Below, in pieces: positions 27,123 through 36,010 of a DNA stretch of 64,000 nucleotides (the stretch's first letter is position 1; each line of letters starts with the position of its first letter). The DNA lies in NCBI GenBank assembly GCA_018823175.1, contig JAHJIY010000101.1, forward strand, positions 1 through 64,000, read 5' to 3'. A program made the translations under genes and the position numbers. The notes under the pieces were generated by a model that searched no databases, was not told where the DNA came from, and saw only the letters and a program-made list of their open reading frames with translations. Source of the DNA: Pseudomonadota bacterium (GTDB taxonomy: Bacteria; Desulfobacterota; Desulfobulbia; Desulfobulbales; JAHJIY01).

Positions 27123-27672
27123 TACAGGTCTCCGTTTATACTAAAAAGAGCAAAAAACAAAAAGTACTGGGCAATATCCCCCTTTCGGGATCCATTTAGC
27201 CTGTTTACCTGAAAGTTACAAGTAACTAGTTTCTACCCTTGTTAATCATCACGTTCAAGCTTCGTTGTTCCCGTTCGCTGAGATGGAGGAGCAACCACAG
27301 CATGCCACCTTAGACAAAAAACAGACAGGACATGGTTTCCAACGAGTCAGTAGAAAAAGCCGCTTTGGGGAGGAAAATCATTATTGTCCAAGTATGTTTT
27401 TTCTGTAGCCCAACAATTATATTTTGAACGAAGTTGATACCTAAGCATATCAAAGAGTTGTCAACGCGGCAGATACGCCTTAATCAATTGCCCCACAAGG
27501 CGACAGATGAATTTATACCCCCGCAGCAAATAAAACATTATTAACTAACCAACAGCCACATATCCCAGTAAACAACACAAAGCCGTCACTGATTCGGGTT
27601 TATTTTTATATTTTGTAATTCTTACCCAATCATTCGGTTAAATCCCATCTTTTTATTTCCTTAGTTACTGCT
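27123..27672. other. Gene-free left edge of the accessory stretch
   Basis: About 550 bp, AT-rich, containing the left direct repeat copy (27173-27340) and otherwise no ORF, tRNA or recognisable hairpin. It leads into the transposase relic. Confidence 0.45.
27173..27340. repeat. Left copy of an imperfect direct repeat
   Basis: This about 168-bp segment is repeated in the same orientation at 32370-32557. Shared blocks include AATATCCCCCTTTC, GGATCCATTTAGCCTGTTTA, TTGTTAATCATCACGTTCA and CTTCGTTGTTCCCGTTCGCT. The right copy has extra bases near its middle. The two copies bracket the transposase relic, the BON relic, cti and the DUF2959 gene. Confidence 0.8.
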
Positions 27673-28190
27673 TTAGGTACAGTTAGACCCAGATTGGTAG
27701 ACCTTCCTGATCTTATGACCCATGAAGTACAGTAACCCTTGATTGCTTACCTTGGCCTTGCCTTTGAGGATAAGATGTTCAAGCCGATGGTGCTATAGAT
27801 ATTGGCGAAGACTGGTTCCACGATACCCAACCGTTTACTGTAAAAATAGCGCCCAACTTCTGAATCTTTTTTGCTCTTCATTTTTTTCGGAGAAGGTGTT
27901 TTTGCCCTTCTCCGAGCGACCATGAAAGAAAACCACTTGCCTGATCTCGGTGGTATCCGGTTTTCGGAGACATTAGCTCCTGAGTTTGCATGGAACACAG
28001 GCCGGAGTAATCCACACCATGATCCACCAAATGCGGTGGACACGTTGCCACTGACGGATTTCTCTGTAGAGCACTTTCCTTTCCCCATCCCCCAGTTTTT
28101 TAATTTACCGTGTATAATCAGGAAATTACGCCATCTCCATCCAATTATCTTCTCTGGCACGCTAGTTGCTATATCCCTTGTCAGCATCTG
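27673..28190 (-). pseudogene. Decayed IS1182-type transposase, C-terminal part
   Basis: Reading the minus strand in shifting frames gives the conserved C-terminal block of IS1182-group transposases: CKLRS then a TAA stop then CLRKPD, TEIRQVVFFHGR, then MKSKKDSEVGRYFYSKRLG, IVEPVFANI and GKAKVSNQGLLYFMGHKIRKV, ending at a TAA (27673-27675). At least two frameshifts are needed, one in the A-run at about 27880 and one near 27770, plus one nonsense codon. The 5' boundary is approximate. It is inactive. Confidence 0.75.
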
Positions 28191-28263
28191 AGCGCTTCAG
28201 TGCTTGATCCCCAAGTTTATGTTGTGATTATTGCCATTGGCGCTTGGTGGTTTTACAACAAGG

Positions 28264-28383
28264 ATTTTTTCGAGAGTCAGCCAGGTCGAGAAGGTTTTAG
28301 GCAAGGCACAAAAGAAACTGACGGCTGAATACGCCAAAGACGTTGATGGCATTAAAGATGTAAAGAACCGGATGACCATCTGA
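28264..28383 (+). pseudogene. BON-domain fragment
   Basis: The plus-strand frame ending at TGA 28381-28383 reads KVLGKAQKKLTAEYAKD, VDGIKDVKNRMTI. It matches the second half of a BON domain, as in osmotically induced periplasmic proteins. No start codon, signal peptide or first half is present in frame, so it is a remnant. Confidence 0.5.
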
Positions 28384-28456
28384 TATCGATCATCTCAATG
28401 CCAGGATTAACACTGTCTGCTAATACATGATTTGACAAGAGCGGCGGTGGCAGCAG

Positions 28457-28555
28457 ACAATGAGAAAAAGGGGACCCTCTCCTCCTTTCTCATTGTTGTA
28501 GAATGAACACCCACAAAAGGAGTTACTCCTTCCCTCCTTTGTGGGTGTTTTTTTT
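28457..28555 (+). terminator. Two tandem hairpins, the second a strong terminator
   Basis: First hairpin: ACAATGAGAAA (28457-28467) pairs perfectly with TTTCTCATTGT (28486-28496). Second: AACACCCACAAA (28506-28517) pairs with TTTGTGGGTGTT (28538-28549) and runs into a T-tract to 28555. The second is a textbook plus-strand intrinsic terminator. No intact plus-strand gene precedes it; the nearest is the BON relic. Confidence 0.75.
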
Positions 28556-28804
28556 CAGGCAAGCGCTGAGCGTAAATCCGTTGCAGCCCTCTAAAAACTT
28601 CCAGCAAATACAAACATATGGCCCAGAGGACAAAAGAGTTCCAGAGTCACACCCCGGTTATTATGATGCAACAACCGGGGAGGTCAAGCATCATCTTGAC
28701 AATGCGATCCCATGGGACCGAAACTCACCGGAATCTCTTTTCAATTATCTCGTTGCTTGTAGTTTTAGTTCTCGCGATATTCCCAGACACCGACGTTTCC
28801 GCCT

Positions 28805-31162
28805 TCATTGGGCCTTAAAGTAGTAGCGATTCAGGTCAAAAAGCCCGCCTTCTTCCGGTTCGTCTGCATAAAATCGCTTCTGGAACCAATCATAGGTTTC
28901 CCAGAGTCTATCGTCCGCCCGGTTTATGGCGTACTTGGCGAAACGCGCCATATCCTGAGAATTTTTCGGGTCGAAACTGGCCAGTAGATCGAAAAAATCC
29001 GGCAGGTCATCTTCCCGAACGTCAATAAAATAGTTCGGGTAGGAGCCAATCAAACCTGGGATAATATCGACGCTGTCTTTAGTCGGATCAAGCCGCTCAT
29101 CTTCACCAAGAATGTAGGCGACATTGTCATGCCAGCGATTAATGACAATGGAACCGGCAAGATCCTTGCCGTTCTTCAGGCGGATGCGGAAATAGGCAAG
29201 ATTGGCGTTGTGGCCATTAATCAGAGTGAAGAAGGGCGTGCCTGGTTGAATATAGTTCCCGAGTGTCCGCAAATAGTCGTCGCTGGTGGAATATTTTTTC
29301 GGCACCGGCGGATAACCAACAGCGGTCGGTCGATAATTGACGGAATCAAAACCAATCCTGGTGGCCGGCAACAGGTGTTGTTTTACCAGATATTCCATGA
29401 ATTCCCGTTTCGGCTCTGCGGTGGTATAAGTTATCTGCGCCGGCAAGACGGAAGGGTAGTAGTTAATCCTCTCAAGATCGCTGCCGATATTCCAGGACTG
29501 CATCGTCTCCCGCCGTTTTTCCGGGGGGAGAAAGTCAAGGAAAGAGCTCTCGCCTTCGACCCGCAGGGCATCCATATAAATGCGCAGCGCCAGAAGATGG
29601 CCAGCCGTGCCATACACATCGAAACCGGCCACCAGGGAGTAATAAATCCGCTCCAGCAAAGGATAATCAATGACCCATATGGTTTTCGGCATATTTCCCA
29701 GCAACCCCTTGTGTACCGAGGCACTGTCAAAGTGGCGATAAACAGTGAGTACCGGGGCATCAGCGCCGCTATTTCCCTTCCAGATCGAATCGTAGCCAAG
29801 TCCGGAATAGTTGTGGGAGGAGTAATAATCTTGCCGGGCCCGGTAATACTCAACGGCTTCTTTTCGATATTCATCGGTCAGGGTAGACATGATTTGCTGG
29901 CTGCTGCCCTGTTCGATGGGCATCCGCAAACGGTCACTGTTCACCCGCAGAAAACCTGGATATTGAACACTCAAGTCATGCTCGGGGTCCATGAACATCA
30001 CCCAGAAGTGATCATTGATCACATTCAGGGCAATCTGCCCTTTGCAGACCGGGCCCTGGATAAAGGTCTTGATCGAGTAAAGTGAATTATCCAGCAGGAA
30101 CTGATAGCGGGATTGGGCCGGGATCTGCTCGAAGACCACAAAGGGATTGGCGCTCATTTTCTGGTCGTAGCTCATCAGGTGGGGCGGCTGCAGCCACTCC
30201 GGCTTGATGAAGAGTTCTTCGAACCGCAGGAGTTGAGCGTCGTCCAGAGAGAAAACCATGTGGGTCTTGACGACGATGGTGGAGTAGATCTTGCGAAAGC
30301 GATAGTATACCCGAGCAACTCCGGGATCGTCGTAAGGGCGTACAGTGGGAATCAGTTCAAGGGGCTGGCCGGGCCCAGTCCTGGAACGAACCATCTCATA
30401 ATACTCGTTGGTCCTGGTCCCGAAGTTCAGATGGGCCAGAAAAAGATGCTCGTAGAGGTAGCGGGCCGTCATCACATGCTTGGGGTCGTCCTGATTAAAA
30501 AAATTCTCCCACTTCTCGATGGCCACAGCGTCAGGGGCTTTGGGAGTAATTAATTCCGCCTGCTGTTCAGGATTAGGGCCTTTGGCGCCCTGCACCAGCC
30601 AGCCGGCGATGATCTCGAACTCTTCCTGTTTGAGGGGCGGAAAGCCATAGGGCATGCCACGATTGGGGTGCTTCTTCAGGTATCCCGCCACCTCACTGCG
30701 GTTTTCCGAACAGGTCAGATCGTCGGTTTCCGGACTGTACTCACCAGAGCTCTTCGGATTCTTCATCTTGTGAGAGAGCAATTGAATCATCAGCGAATCA
30801 TTGAAGCCGTTGTTTACGGTACTCTCGGTAACACTGAAGAAGCTTTTTTTGCGCCACTCTTCAGTAGATTGCGCATCGGTAAAGAGGCGGCTCGGATCCA
30901 TGGAGGTCAACCGGCTGGAATTGTAGACGGCCTGTTTGCTGGCGCCACGATCGATCCCCTCAAAGGAATCCATTTTCAGCTGGCAAGGCGAATTGTAGCA
31001 GGAATGGCAGATCGTGCAGCGCTTGTCGAGCAGCGGCTTCACCTCTTTCTGGTAATCAATGGTGTGGGTCGGTGGTTTTATCTGTACCGGCGGCAGGGCC
31101 TTGGTGGCACAGCCGGCAAGGAACAAAGTCATAGTCACAGAAAGCAGGGCAGTGAGTTTCAT
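28805..31162 (-). CDS. cti: Fatty acid cis/trans isomerase lipoprotein
   Basis: 785 residues. A signal peptide with the lipobox LAGC (C18) precedes the cytochrome c motif CTICH (C49, C52, H53), so one heme is expected. The rest matches the Cti family along its length (YLYEHLFLAHLNF, DHFWVMFMDPEHDLSV, NRWHDNVAY, DFFDLLASF). Cti converts cis to trans unsaturated fatty acids in membrane lipids, a fast response to solvents, heat or salt. It is known from Pseudomonas, Vibrio and relatives and is unusual here. Its position beside IS relics and inside flanking repeats suggests lateral transfer. The DUF2959 gene lies 110 bp upstream on the same strand. Confidence 0.93.
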   Translation of the reverse strand: MKLTALLSVTMTLFLAGCATKALPPVQIKPPTHTIDYQKEVKPLLDKRCTICHSCYNSPCQLKMDSFEGIDRGASKQAVYNSSRLTSMDPSRLFTDAQSTEEWRKKSFFSVTESTVNNGFNDSLMIQLLSHKMKNPKSSGEYSPETDDLTCSENRSEVAGYLKKHPNRGMPYGFPPLKQEEFEIIAGWLVQGAKGPNPEQQAELITPKAPDAVAIEKWENFFNQDDPKHVMTARYLYEHLFLAHLNFGTRTNEYYEMVRSRTGPGQPLELIPTVRPYDDPGVARVYYRFRKIYSTIVVKTHMVFSLDDAQLLRFEELFIKPEWLQPPHLMSYDQKMSANPFVVFEQIPAQSRYQFLLDNSLYSIKTFIQGPVCKGQIALNVINDHFWVMFMDPEHDLSVQYPGFLRVNSDRLRMPIEQGSSQQIMSTLTDEYRKEAVEYYRARQDYYSSHNYSGLGYDSIWKGNSGADAPVLTVYRHFDSASVHKGLLGNMPKTIWVIDYPLLERIYYSLVAGFDVYGTAGHLLALRIYMDALRVEGESSFLDFLPPEKRRETMQSWNIGSDLERINYYPSVLPAQITYTTAEPKREFMEYLVKQHLLPATRIGFDSVNYRPTAVGYPPVPKKYSTSDDYLRTLGNYIQPGTPFFTLINGHNANLAYFRIRLKNGKDLAGSIVINRWHDNVAYILGEDERLDPTKDSVDIIPGLIGSYPNYFIDVREDDLPDFFDLLASFDPKNSQDMARFAKYAINRADDRLWETYDWFQKRFYADEPEEGGLFDLNRYYFKAQ

Positions 31163-31272
31163 GAAATTATTCCCCTGGTTGATTACGAACTAAACAAGTA
31201 AGAGATTTCCCCCCTGAAGGGGTGCTGGCCGATTATCTTGCCATGAGTTACTCTCCAATATATTTATAAAAG

Positions 31273-31962
31273 TTATTGACCATGATTTTCAGACCGGAGT
31301 TGGTCGTTCGGTGCTTGTTTAGTTCCGTCTTGCAACTCCGCTTTAATCTCGGTCAGGGCGGCGACTACCGGTTGCAGGGAGGTCTTTAAAGCCTCCAAGT
31401 CATTGGCGGTATTGTTGGCAACCGGGGTAATGCTCTCGATTCCTTGCTGAGTCAAATCGTTGGAGAGAAAGATCTGGATTTCTTTCAGGTCTGACAGGTA
31501 AGCCAGATAGGTAACTTTGATTCCTGCCCCAGCTGCCGGCACCTTGGCGTAGGTTTCCGCTAATTTTAAACGGCGCTCTTCGCTGAGTTCACGAATACGC
31601 GGATTCGCATAGGCGCTCCCCTGCTTCTCCCACTCGGCAAAATACTCCTTGCTTTGCGACTTCATTTCCTCCAGGCGTTTGATTACGCGGTTGCCTTCAT
31701 TTTCAAGCTGGACTACATTTTCCGAATAGGCTTCGAACGTTTTTTTCACTTCGGTTTGCTCCGGATTAAGCAAGGTATCTAACGAAGCAGATGTCTTATC
31801 AAGTTGGATAATCATTTTGCCGATTTCGTCATCCACTTCCTGGATGGAATTGGAGGTCTTGACGGAGCGGTCCATGCCGGTAGTCGCACAACCAACCAGG
31901 AAGGCGGCCGTGCCGATCATCAGCATGGTTAATAAGGCGACTGAGTACTTTCTGATTTTCAT
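31273..31962 (-). CDS. DUF2959 lipoprotein
   Basis: 229 residues. A signal peptide ends in the lipobox LVGC, followed by a long helical, coiled-coil-like domain (VDDEIGKMIIQLDKTSASLD, RVIKRLEEMKSQSKEYF) of the DUF2959 type. No enzymatic motif. The start at 31962 is chosen because GGAGAT precedes it and it opens the signal peptide; an upstream GTG/ATG extension to 32037 lacks support. It lies before cti in the same direction and may form a two-gene envelope-stress unit, an inference from context. Confidence 0.82.
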   Translation of the reverse strand: MKIRKYSVALLTMLMIGTAAFLVGCATTGMDRSVKTSNSIQEVDDEIGKMIIQLDKTSASLDTLLNPEQTEVKKTFEAYSENVVQLENEGNRVIKRLEEMKSQSKEYFAEWEKQGSAYANPRIRELSEERRLKLAETYAKVPAAGAGIKVTYLAYLSDLKEIQIFLSNDLTQQGIESITPVANNTANDLEALKTSLQPVVAALTEIKAELQDGTKQAPNDQLRSENHGQ

Positions 31963-32795
31963 AATGATCTCCAACGTCTGTGTGTGGGTAATTAATTCTG
32001 GAGAGGGACTCTCCACTATCCTGGTTTCTCGGGCCATAACAGCTCGACAAACCTCCTGAGTTTCCTACAAAGCAAATTGCACGCCAAGAAGCCAATAAAT
32101 ATCAGAAGATTAATTTGATTGATAAGAAACTAAGTCATAAATGCCTACTAAAAGTAGTGCCGGCTGGCTTCTCCTTAGGCATGATTCCCAAGTTCACAGC
32201 CTGCCAAGGCGAGAGAAAGATCATTCTCCTGGCAGCAAGTTCCGGCTATGAAAAATCATTGCTACATCCAAGGATATCTATTGTGAGAAAAGGTTATCAA
32301 TAGGCATGAAAAAGGCAGATGAGCCTCAATATTTGGTAGAACCACAGGATATTGAGGGCTCGGAGTGATAATATCCCCCTTTCTGGATCCATTTAGCCTG
32401 TTTATATGAACGTAACAAGTAACGAGTCAATAGTAACGAGTTTCCACCCTTGTTAATCATCACGTTCAGGCTTCGTTGTTCCCGTTCGCTGAAATGGAGG
32501 TTAGCAACCAATCGCAAGCATGCCACCTGAGGCAAAAGACAGATAGGACATGATTGCCGACAGCTTGAGAGGCGCGCCCAACTCTCAGCAGAATAAACCG
32601 GCCATGTTCCTGCACACATTTTACCCAACAAGAACAGCGTGTCATCAATCATTTATGCACCACAATCATGCATGAACACAAAAATCGCAATCCGGTAGAT
32701 TAAGGTTTAAGCAAGAAGCAGGACAAAAAAAGAGGCATGATATATTCCATGCCCCATTCCATATCTATGGCAATGTTCAAGACAACTGCAACAAC
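31963..32795. other. Gene-free right edge of the accessory stretch
   Basis: 833 bp holding a long imperfect inverted repeat (GAGCCTCAATAT at 32321-32332 pairing with ATATTGAGGGCTC at 32349-32361, one bulged G) and, nine bases on, the right direct repeat copy. No supported gene. Confidence 0.5.
32370..32557. repeat. Right copy of the imperfect direct repeat
   Basis: Pairs with 27173-27340 in the same orientation. It is longer by a short insertion that itself repeats GTAACGAGT. A frame on its minus strand that reads SEREQRSLNVMINKG is kept in both copies with one synonymous change (CTG/TTG for leucine), so it could be a scrap of an old coding region. Confidence 0.8.
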
Positions 32796-33932
32796 CTATT
32801 CAATCGTGGCACAAGCGTTATTAACCGGCATCAGACTTTCCTCCCAGTCAACATCCTGTGGCGGAAGCTTCAGGACTCGAAGAGGAAGTGTGGCTAAATC
32901 GAAATTTTCCAGCACGACATAACTGTCGTCCGGCAAAAGAGACTCATACGGGTTATTAACCACGCTTCTCGGATCAATCGCATAGAAACTGATCCCGCTG
33001 TCACCATTGGTATCGACGATCAGCATGCCATACTCCTGCATGGCTTTGGCAATTACCATTTCGTATGAGGTGAGGGAAAGAGGGGTCAGATCAAAAGCGG
33101 GGTCAAGCTGGATAATAGCGCCTTCCGGGATGGCCGTATTACTGACGGTGATCCCGTCACTGTCAGTGGCCGGAGCCACGGGACCACCGGCTTTGGTGTA
33201 AGGATAAGCCATGGCCAGGACATGATCAATCCGGCCCTGGGCCAGTTCATCCGGCCAGATCACTCCGCCCGTAAACGAAAAGCCTGAGCCCCTGGTCGAC
33301 ATGCCATTGGGGAAGATCCCGGTACTGTCCATGCTGATACCACTGGCCCAGCTTGACTGCCATTGCCCCTGACTGGTTCTCGCCTGCCAGAAAGTGTATT
33401 CACATCTGTCGGCCAGATTGAGGATAACCATATGATTATCCTGATCGGCCCCGCCCCCGCAACCAATCACGGTAAGATCCGAACCACCGGAGTCATCTGA
33501 TGGCTCAGCCCAGTCCGGAATGGGTACATTTTTCATGGTGCTGATTCCCAGCCCCCATTCCGGGCCACAGAACAGCTCAACATCTTTTCGTGGGGTATCG
33601 GCATCAGCAAAGTATACCGGCGAGGCGAACTCTTTAACCTGCAGAATAAAATACTCGGAGTCGATCAGACTCTGGACCAGAATTGCCGAATTCGGATCAA
33701 TCTCAGGGTTAGTCGCAATTTTTTGATTAAAGGGACTCGTTGCGGAATATAATGAGACGCTATTAAAGGTCGGCAGGGATTCTGGTTTTGAGGAGACCGC
33801 AGGAATGGTATCATCAACAGGATTATCCGTGGGATTATCCTCCACAACGGGATCAGAGCCCCCCCCGCTACTACATGCAAAAAAAATAACTCCGAACAAT
33901 AAAATTATGACCAGAAAAAGATTCTTCAACAT
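32796..33932 (-). CDS. Lipoprotein of unrecognised family
   Basis: About 378 residues. A signal peptide ends in the lipobox-like IFFAC followed by SSGGGSDP, then a Pro/Asp/Thr-rich linker (to about residue 50), then a compact domain of about 320 residues. Visible segments are SLYSATSPFNQKIATNPEID, GCGGGADQDNHMVILNL, EYTFWQARTSQGQWQSSW, WPDELAQGRIDHVLAMAYP, IPEGAIIQLDP and DTNGDSGISFYAIDPRS. Tryptophans and aromatic strands suggest a carbohydrate-active or binding beta-fold, but I cannot name a family. The ATG at 33932 opens the signal peptide; a GTG four codons upstream is possible. No operon partner. Confidence 0.85.
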   Translation of the reverse strand: MLKNLFLVIILLFGVIFFACSSGGGSDPVVEDNPTDNPVDDTIPAVSSKPESLPTFNSVSLYSATSPFNQKIATNPEIDPNSAILVQSLIDSEYFILQVKEFASPVYFADADTPRKDVELFCGPEWGLGISTMKNVPIPDWAEPSDDSGGSDLTVIGCGGGADQDNHMVILNLADRCEYTFWQARTSQGQWQSSWASGISMDSTGIFPNGMSTRGSGFSFTGGVIWPDELAQGRIDHVLAMAYPYTKAGGPVAPATDSDGITVSNTAIPEGAIIQLDPAFDLTPLSLTSYEMVIAKAMQEYGMLIVDTNGDSGISFYAIDPRSVVNNPYESLLPDDSYVVLENFDLATLPLRVLKLPPQDVDWEESLMPVNNACATIE

Positions 33933-34430
33933 TTGAAACACCACATCATTCAGTTTTTTCTAGCGATGAAATTCCTTTAACTGAAGGATTACCCTGCCAA
34001 CAATCACATTTCAAAGAAAATAAACTTACAGGCTCATCAAAAAAATTATCTGATATTTAAACTGGCTGTAGCTTGAGACATACCTATATGCCGACAAAGG
34101 TGGCATCACACCCTCAAAAACTAAAAATATAGTGGTCAGCACATCACTCCTTAAATCAATAACTTCTATTCCGTCTGCCGGACATATCTTCACTCGGTCG
34201 CTTCCTGAATTAGCATAATAGCAACAGGGATCCAAAAATCGAGTCAGCCTTCCACCTAAAAGTGAAAGTAGAACGACTCGGGCCTTGACTCCTTCTCCAC
34301 CGAAAATCTTAATAAAAAACAATTTTCAAAAAGCAGATGGTAATGGTAGTTAAAGGATGTATTCCAGAAAGCTTTCACCTCATCTATACCAACAAAATTA
34401 GCAACTTATATTACTACTCAAATCATAGAT
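33933..34430. other. Intergenic region, possible small ORF
   Basis: 498 bp. A minus-strand frame at 34026-34322 (98 codons, TTG start, no clear ribosome site) is open but has no recognisable motif or signal. I do not call it a gene. A short palindrome TCCTT-TAACTG-AAGGA lies near 33973. Nothing else seen. Confidence 0.35.
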
Positions 34431-35996
34431 TTATCCTTTTTCATTAACAACCGGTTCGGCCTTAGGCGTCTTTGGCTTTTCTTTTTCCTGAGATATTTCG
34501 CCGAGATATTGCGGAAGATCAATCCCAGCCATGCCGGCCACATCGTGCAAGGGCGGCAGGCTTTTAATCAAGCCGGACAAAAAGTTCGCAGTTGTTGTGC
34601 CGTTTTTATCGCCCCCGGCCGAGTCCCAGACCGTGACCTTATCGATGTTGATGTTGCGGATCGCCTCAACCTGCATTTCAACAATCTTCTCAATTTTCTC
34701 GGTCATAAGGAGTGTGGCGGCGGCTTTGGCGTCACCATTACAACCCTTGACCAGACTGAGATACCCGGCCGCCTTGCTTTCGAGAACCTTGCGCACACCT
34801 TCAGCCTCGGCCTGATATTTAAGCAGAATCGCATCGGCCTGACCTCTTGCCTCGCGGCGGGTTTTTTCCGCTTCAGCCTCGGCGGCAATTTCAACCTTAG
34901 TCTTGTTGATTTCCTGACGGACTACTTCTTCTGCGGTTAATCTTTCCTGCTCAGCCTTGTACTGTGCTTTCTGAATCTCGACCTCCGCCTCGCGCCGTGC
35001 CACCTCGCCCCGTTGCAGGGCAGAAGCCTGTTTTACCGCCAGTTCGGCATTGGCATCAGCGATATCGGCCTTGGCGCGGTTCTCCCCATCCACCGCCTGC
35101 GCTTCCTGTTGCTGGACGACAATTCGCCGATCAGCCTCTGCCTTTTTCTGACCCTTTGCCGATTCAGCCACGTTTTCCGCAACCCTGATATCCTGCTCGC
35201 GGTTGGCCGCCGCCTCACCAATGGTCGCTTCCGCCTCCTGTTGCTGAACAAAGATCCGCTGATCCGCCTCAGCCTTTTTCTTGCCCTTTTCCGATTCGGC
35301 GACATTTTCCGCCACCCGGACTACTTTCACCTTGGTTGCTTCCGCCTCGCCGATGGCCCCCAGTTTTTCCTGTTCAGCCACATCAACCTTGGCCTGATTG
35401 ATCGCCTCGGAGGCTGCCTTTTTGCCGATCGAATCGATATAGCCAGACTCATCGGTGATATCGGTAATGTTAACGTTAATCAAAAACAAACCGATCTTAT
35501 TAAGCTCCGGCGAGACATTCTTACGGACCGACTCCAGAAAACTCTCCCGGTCCTGATTGATCTGCTCGATGGTTAACGAGGCAACGGTCAGACGCAACTG
35601 ACCAAAGATAATCTCCTTAGCCATCTCCTCAATTTCAGTCTGGGAAAGATGGAGCAGACGTTCGGCGGCAGAGGTCATGACCTCCGGTTCGGTACTGATC
35701 CCGACCGTAAAAGTAGAAGGGACATTGATTCGAATATTCTGCAGGGAAAGGGCTTTTTGCAGGGGGATACTTATCGTCATCGGGGTCAAGCTGATGTAGG
35801 CATAATCCTGAATCAACGGCCAGATCAGAGCGCCACCGCCATGGATACAGTTTGCCGATTGTCCTACCCCGACTTTCCCGAAGACCACCAGTATCTTATC
35901 GGATGGACAACGTTTATACCGGGAGGCCAGAAAGATAATGGTTGAAACAATAAGAATAAGAAAAGCGGCAATGGGCAGAATCCAGAAATCGAACAT
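34431..35996 (-). CDS. Flotillin-like SPFH protein
   Basis: 521 residues. An N-terminal membrane helix (about 6-24) leads into an SPFH/Band 7 domain (about 30-200) and a long Glu/Ala-rich coiled coil (about 205-430) as in FloT/YuaG; the tail ends with QYLGEISQEKEK. It should scaffold membrane microdomains. Within the coiled coil a 44-residue unit is duplicated head to tail: RVAENVAES starts at 227 and 271, each followed by KKAEAD and VQQQEA. The NfeD-like gene is 14 bp upstream on the same strand, the usual flotillin-NfeD pairing. Confidence 0.92.
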   Translation of the reverse strand: MFDFWILPIAAFLILIVSTIIFLASRYKRCPSDKILVVFGKVGVGQSANCIHGGGALIWPLIQDYAYISLTPMTISIPLQKALSLQNIRINVPSTFTVGISTEPEVMTSAAERLLHLSQTEIEEMAKEIIFGQLRLTVASLTIEQINQDRESFLESVRKNVSPELNKIGLFLINVNITDITDESGYIDSIGKKAASEAINQAKVDVAEQEKLGAIGEAEATKVKVVRVAENVAESEKGKKKAEADQRIFVQQQEAEATIGEAAANREQDIRVAENVAESAKGQKKAEADRRIVVQQQEAQAVDGENRAKADIADANAELAVKQASALQRGEVARREAEVEIQKAQYKAEQERLTAEEVVRQEINKTKVEIAAEAEAEKTRREARGQADAILLKYQAEAEGVRKVLESKAAGYLSLVKGCNGDAKAAATLLMTEKIEKIVEMQVEAIRNINIDKVTVWDSAGGDKNGTTTANFLSGLIKSLPPLHDVAGMAGIDLPQYLGEISQEKEKPKTPKAEPVVNEKG

Positions 35997-36010
35997 GATG
36001 GCTCCTTTAA

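Noticed and set aside
28503-28823. Overlapping frames (106 and 66 codons) between the tandem hairpins and cti
   Set aside because: One starts inside the terminator hairpin and both end across the cti 3' end; no recognised domain, although the segment YYDATTGEVKHH looks protein-like and may be a relic.
29129-30085. 318-codon frame antisense to cti
   Set aside because: Cti is complete on the other strand with heme motif and lipobox; this frame shows no domain.
32326-32652. 108-codon minus-strand frame over the right direct repeat
   Set aside because: Only part is kept in the left copy, and it lacks a start context and domain.
34026-34322. 98-codon minus-strand frame
   Set aside because: TTG start without ribosome site and no known motif; noted in the intergenic entry only.
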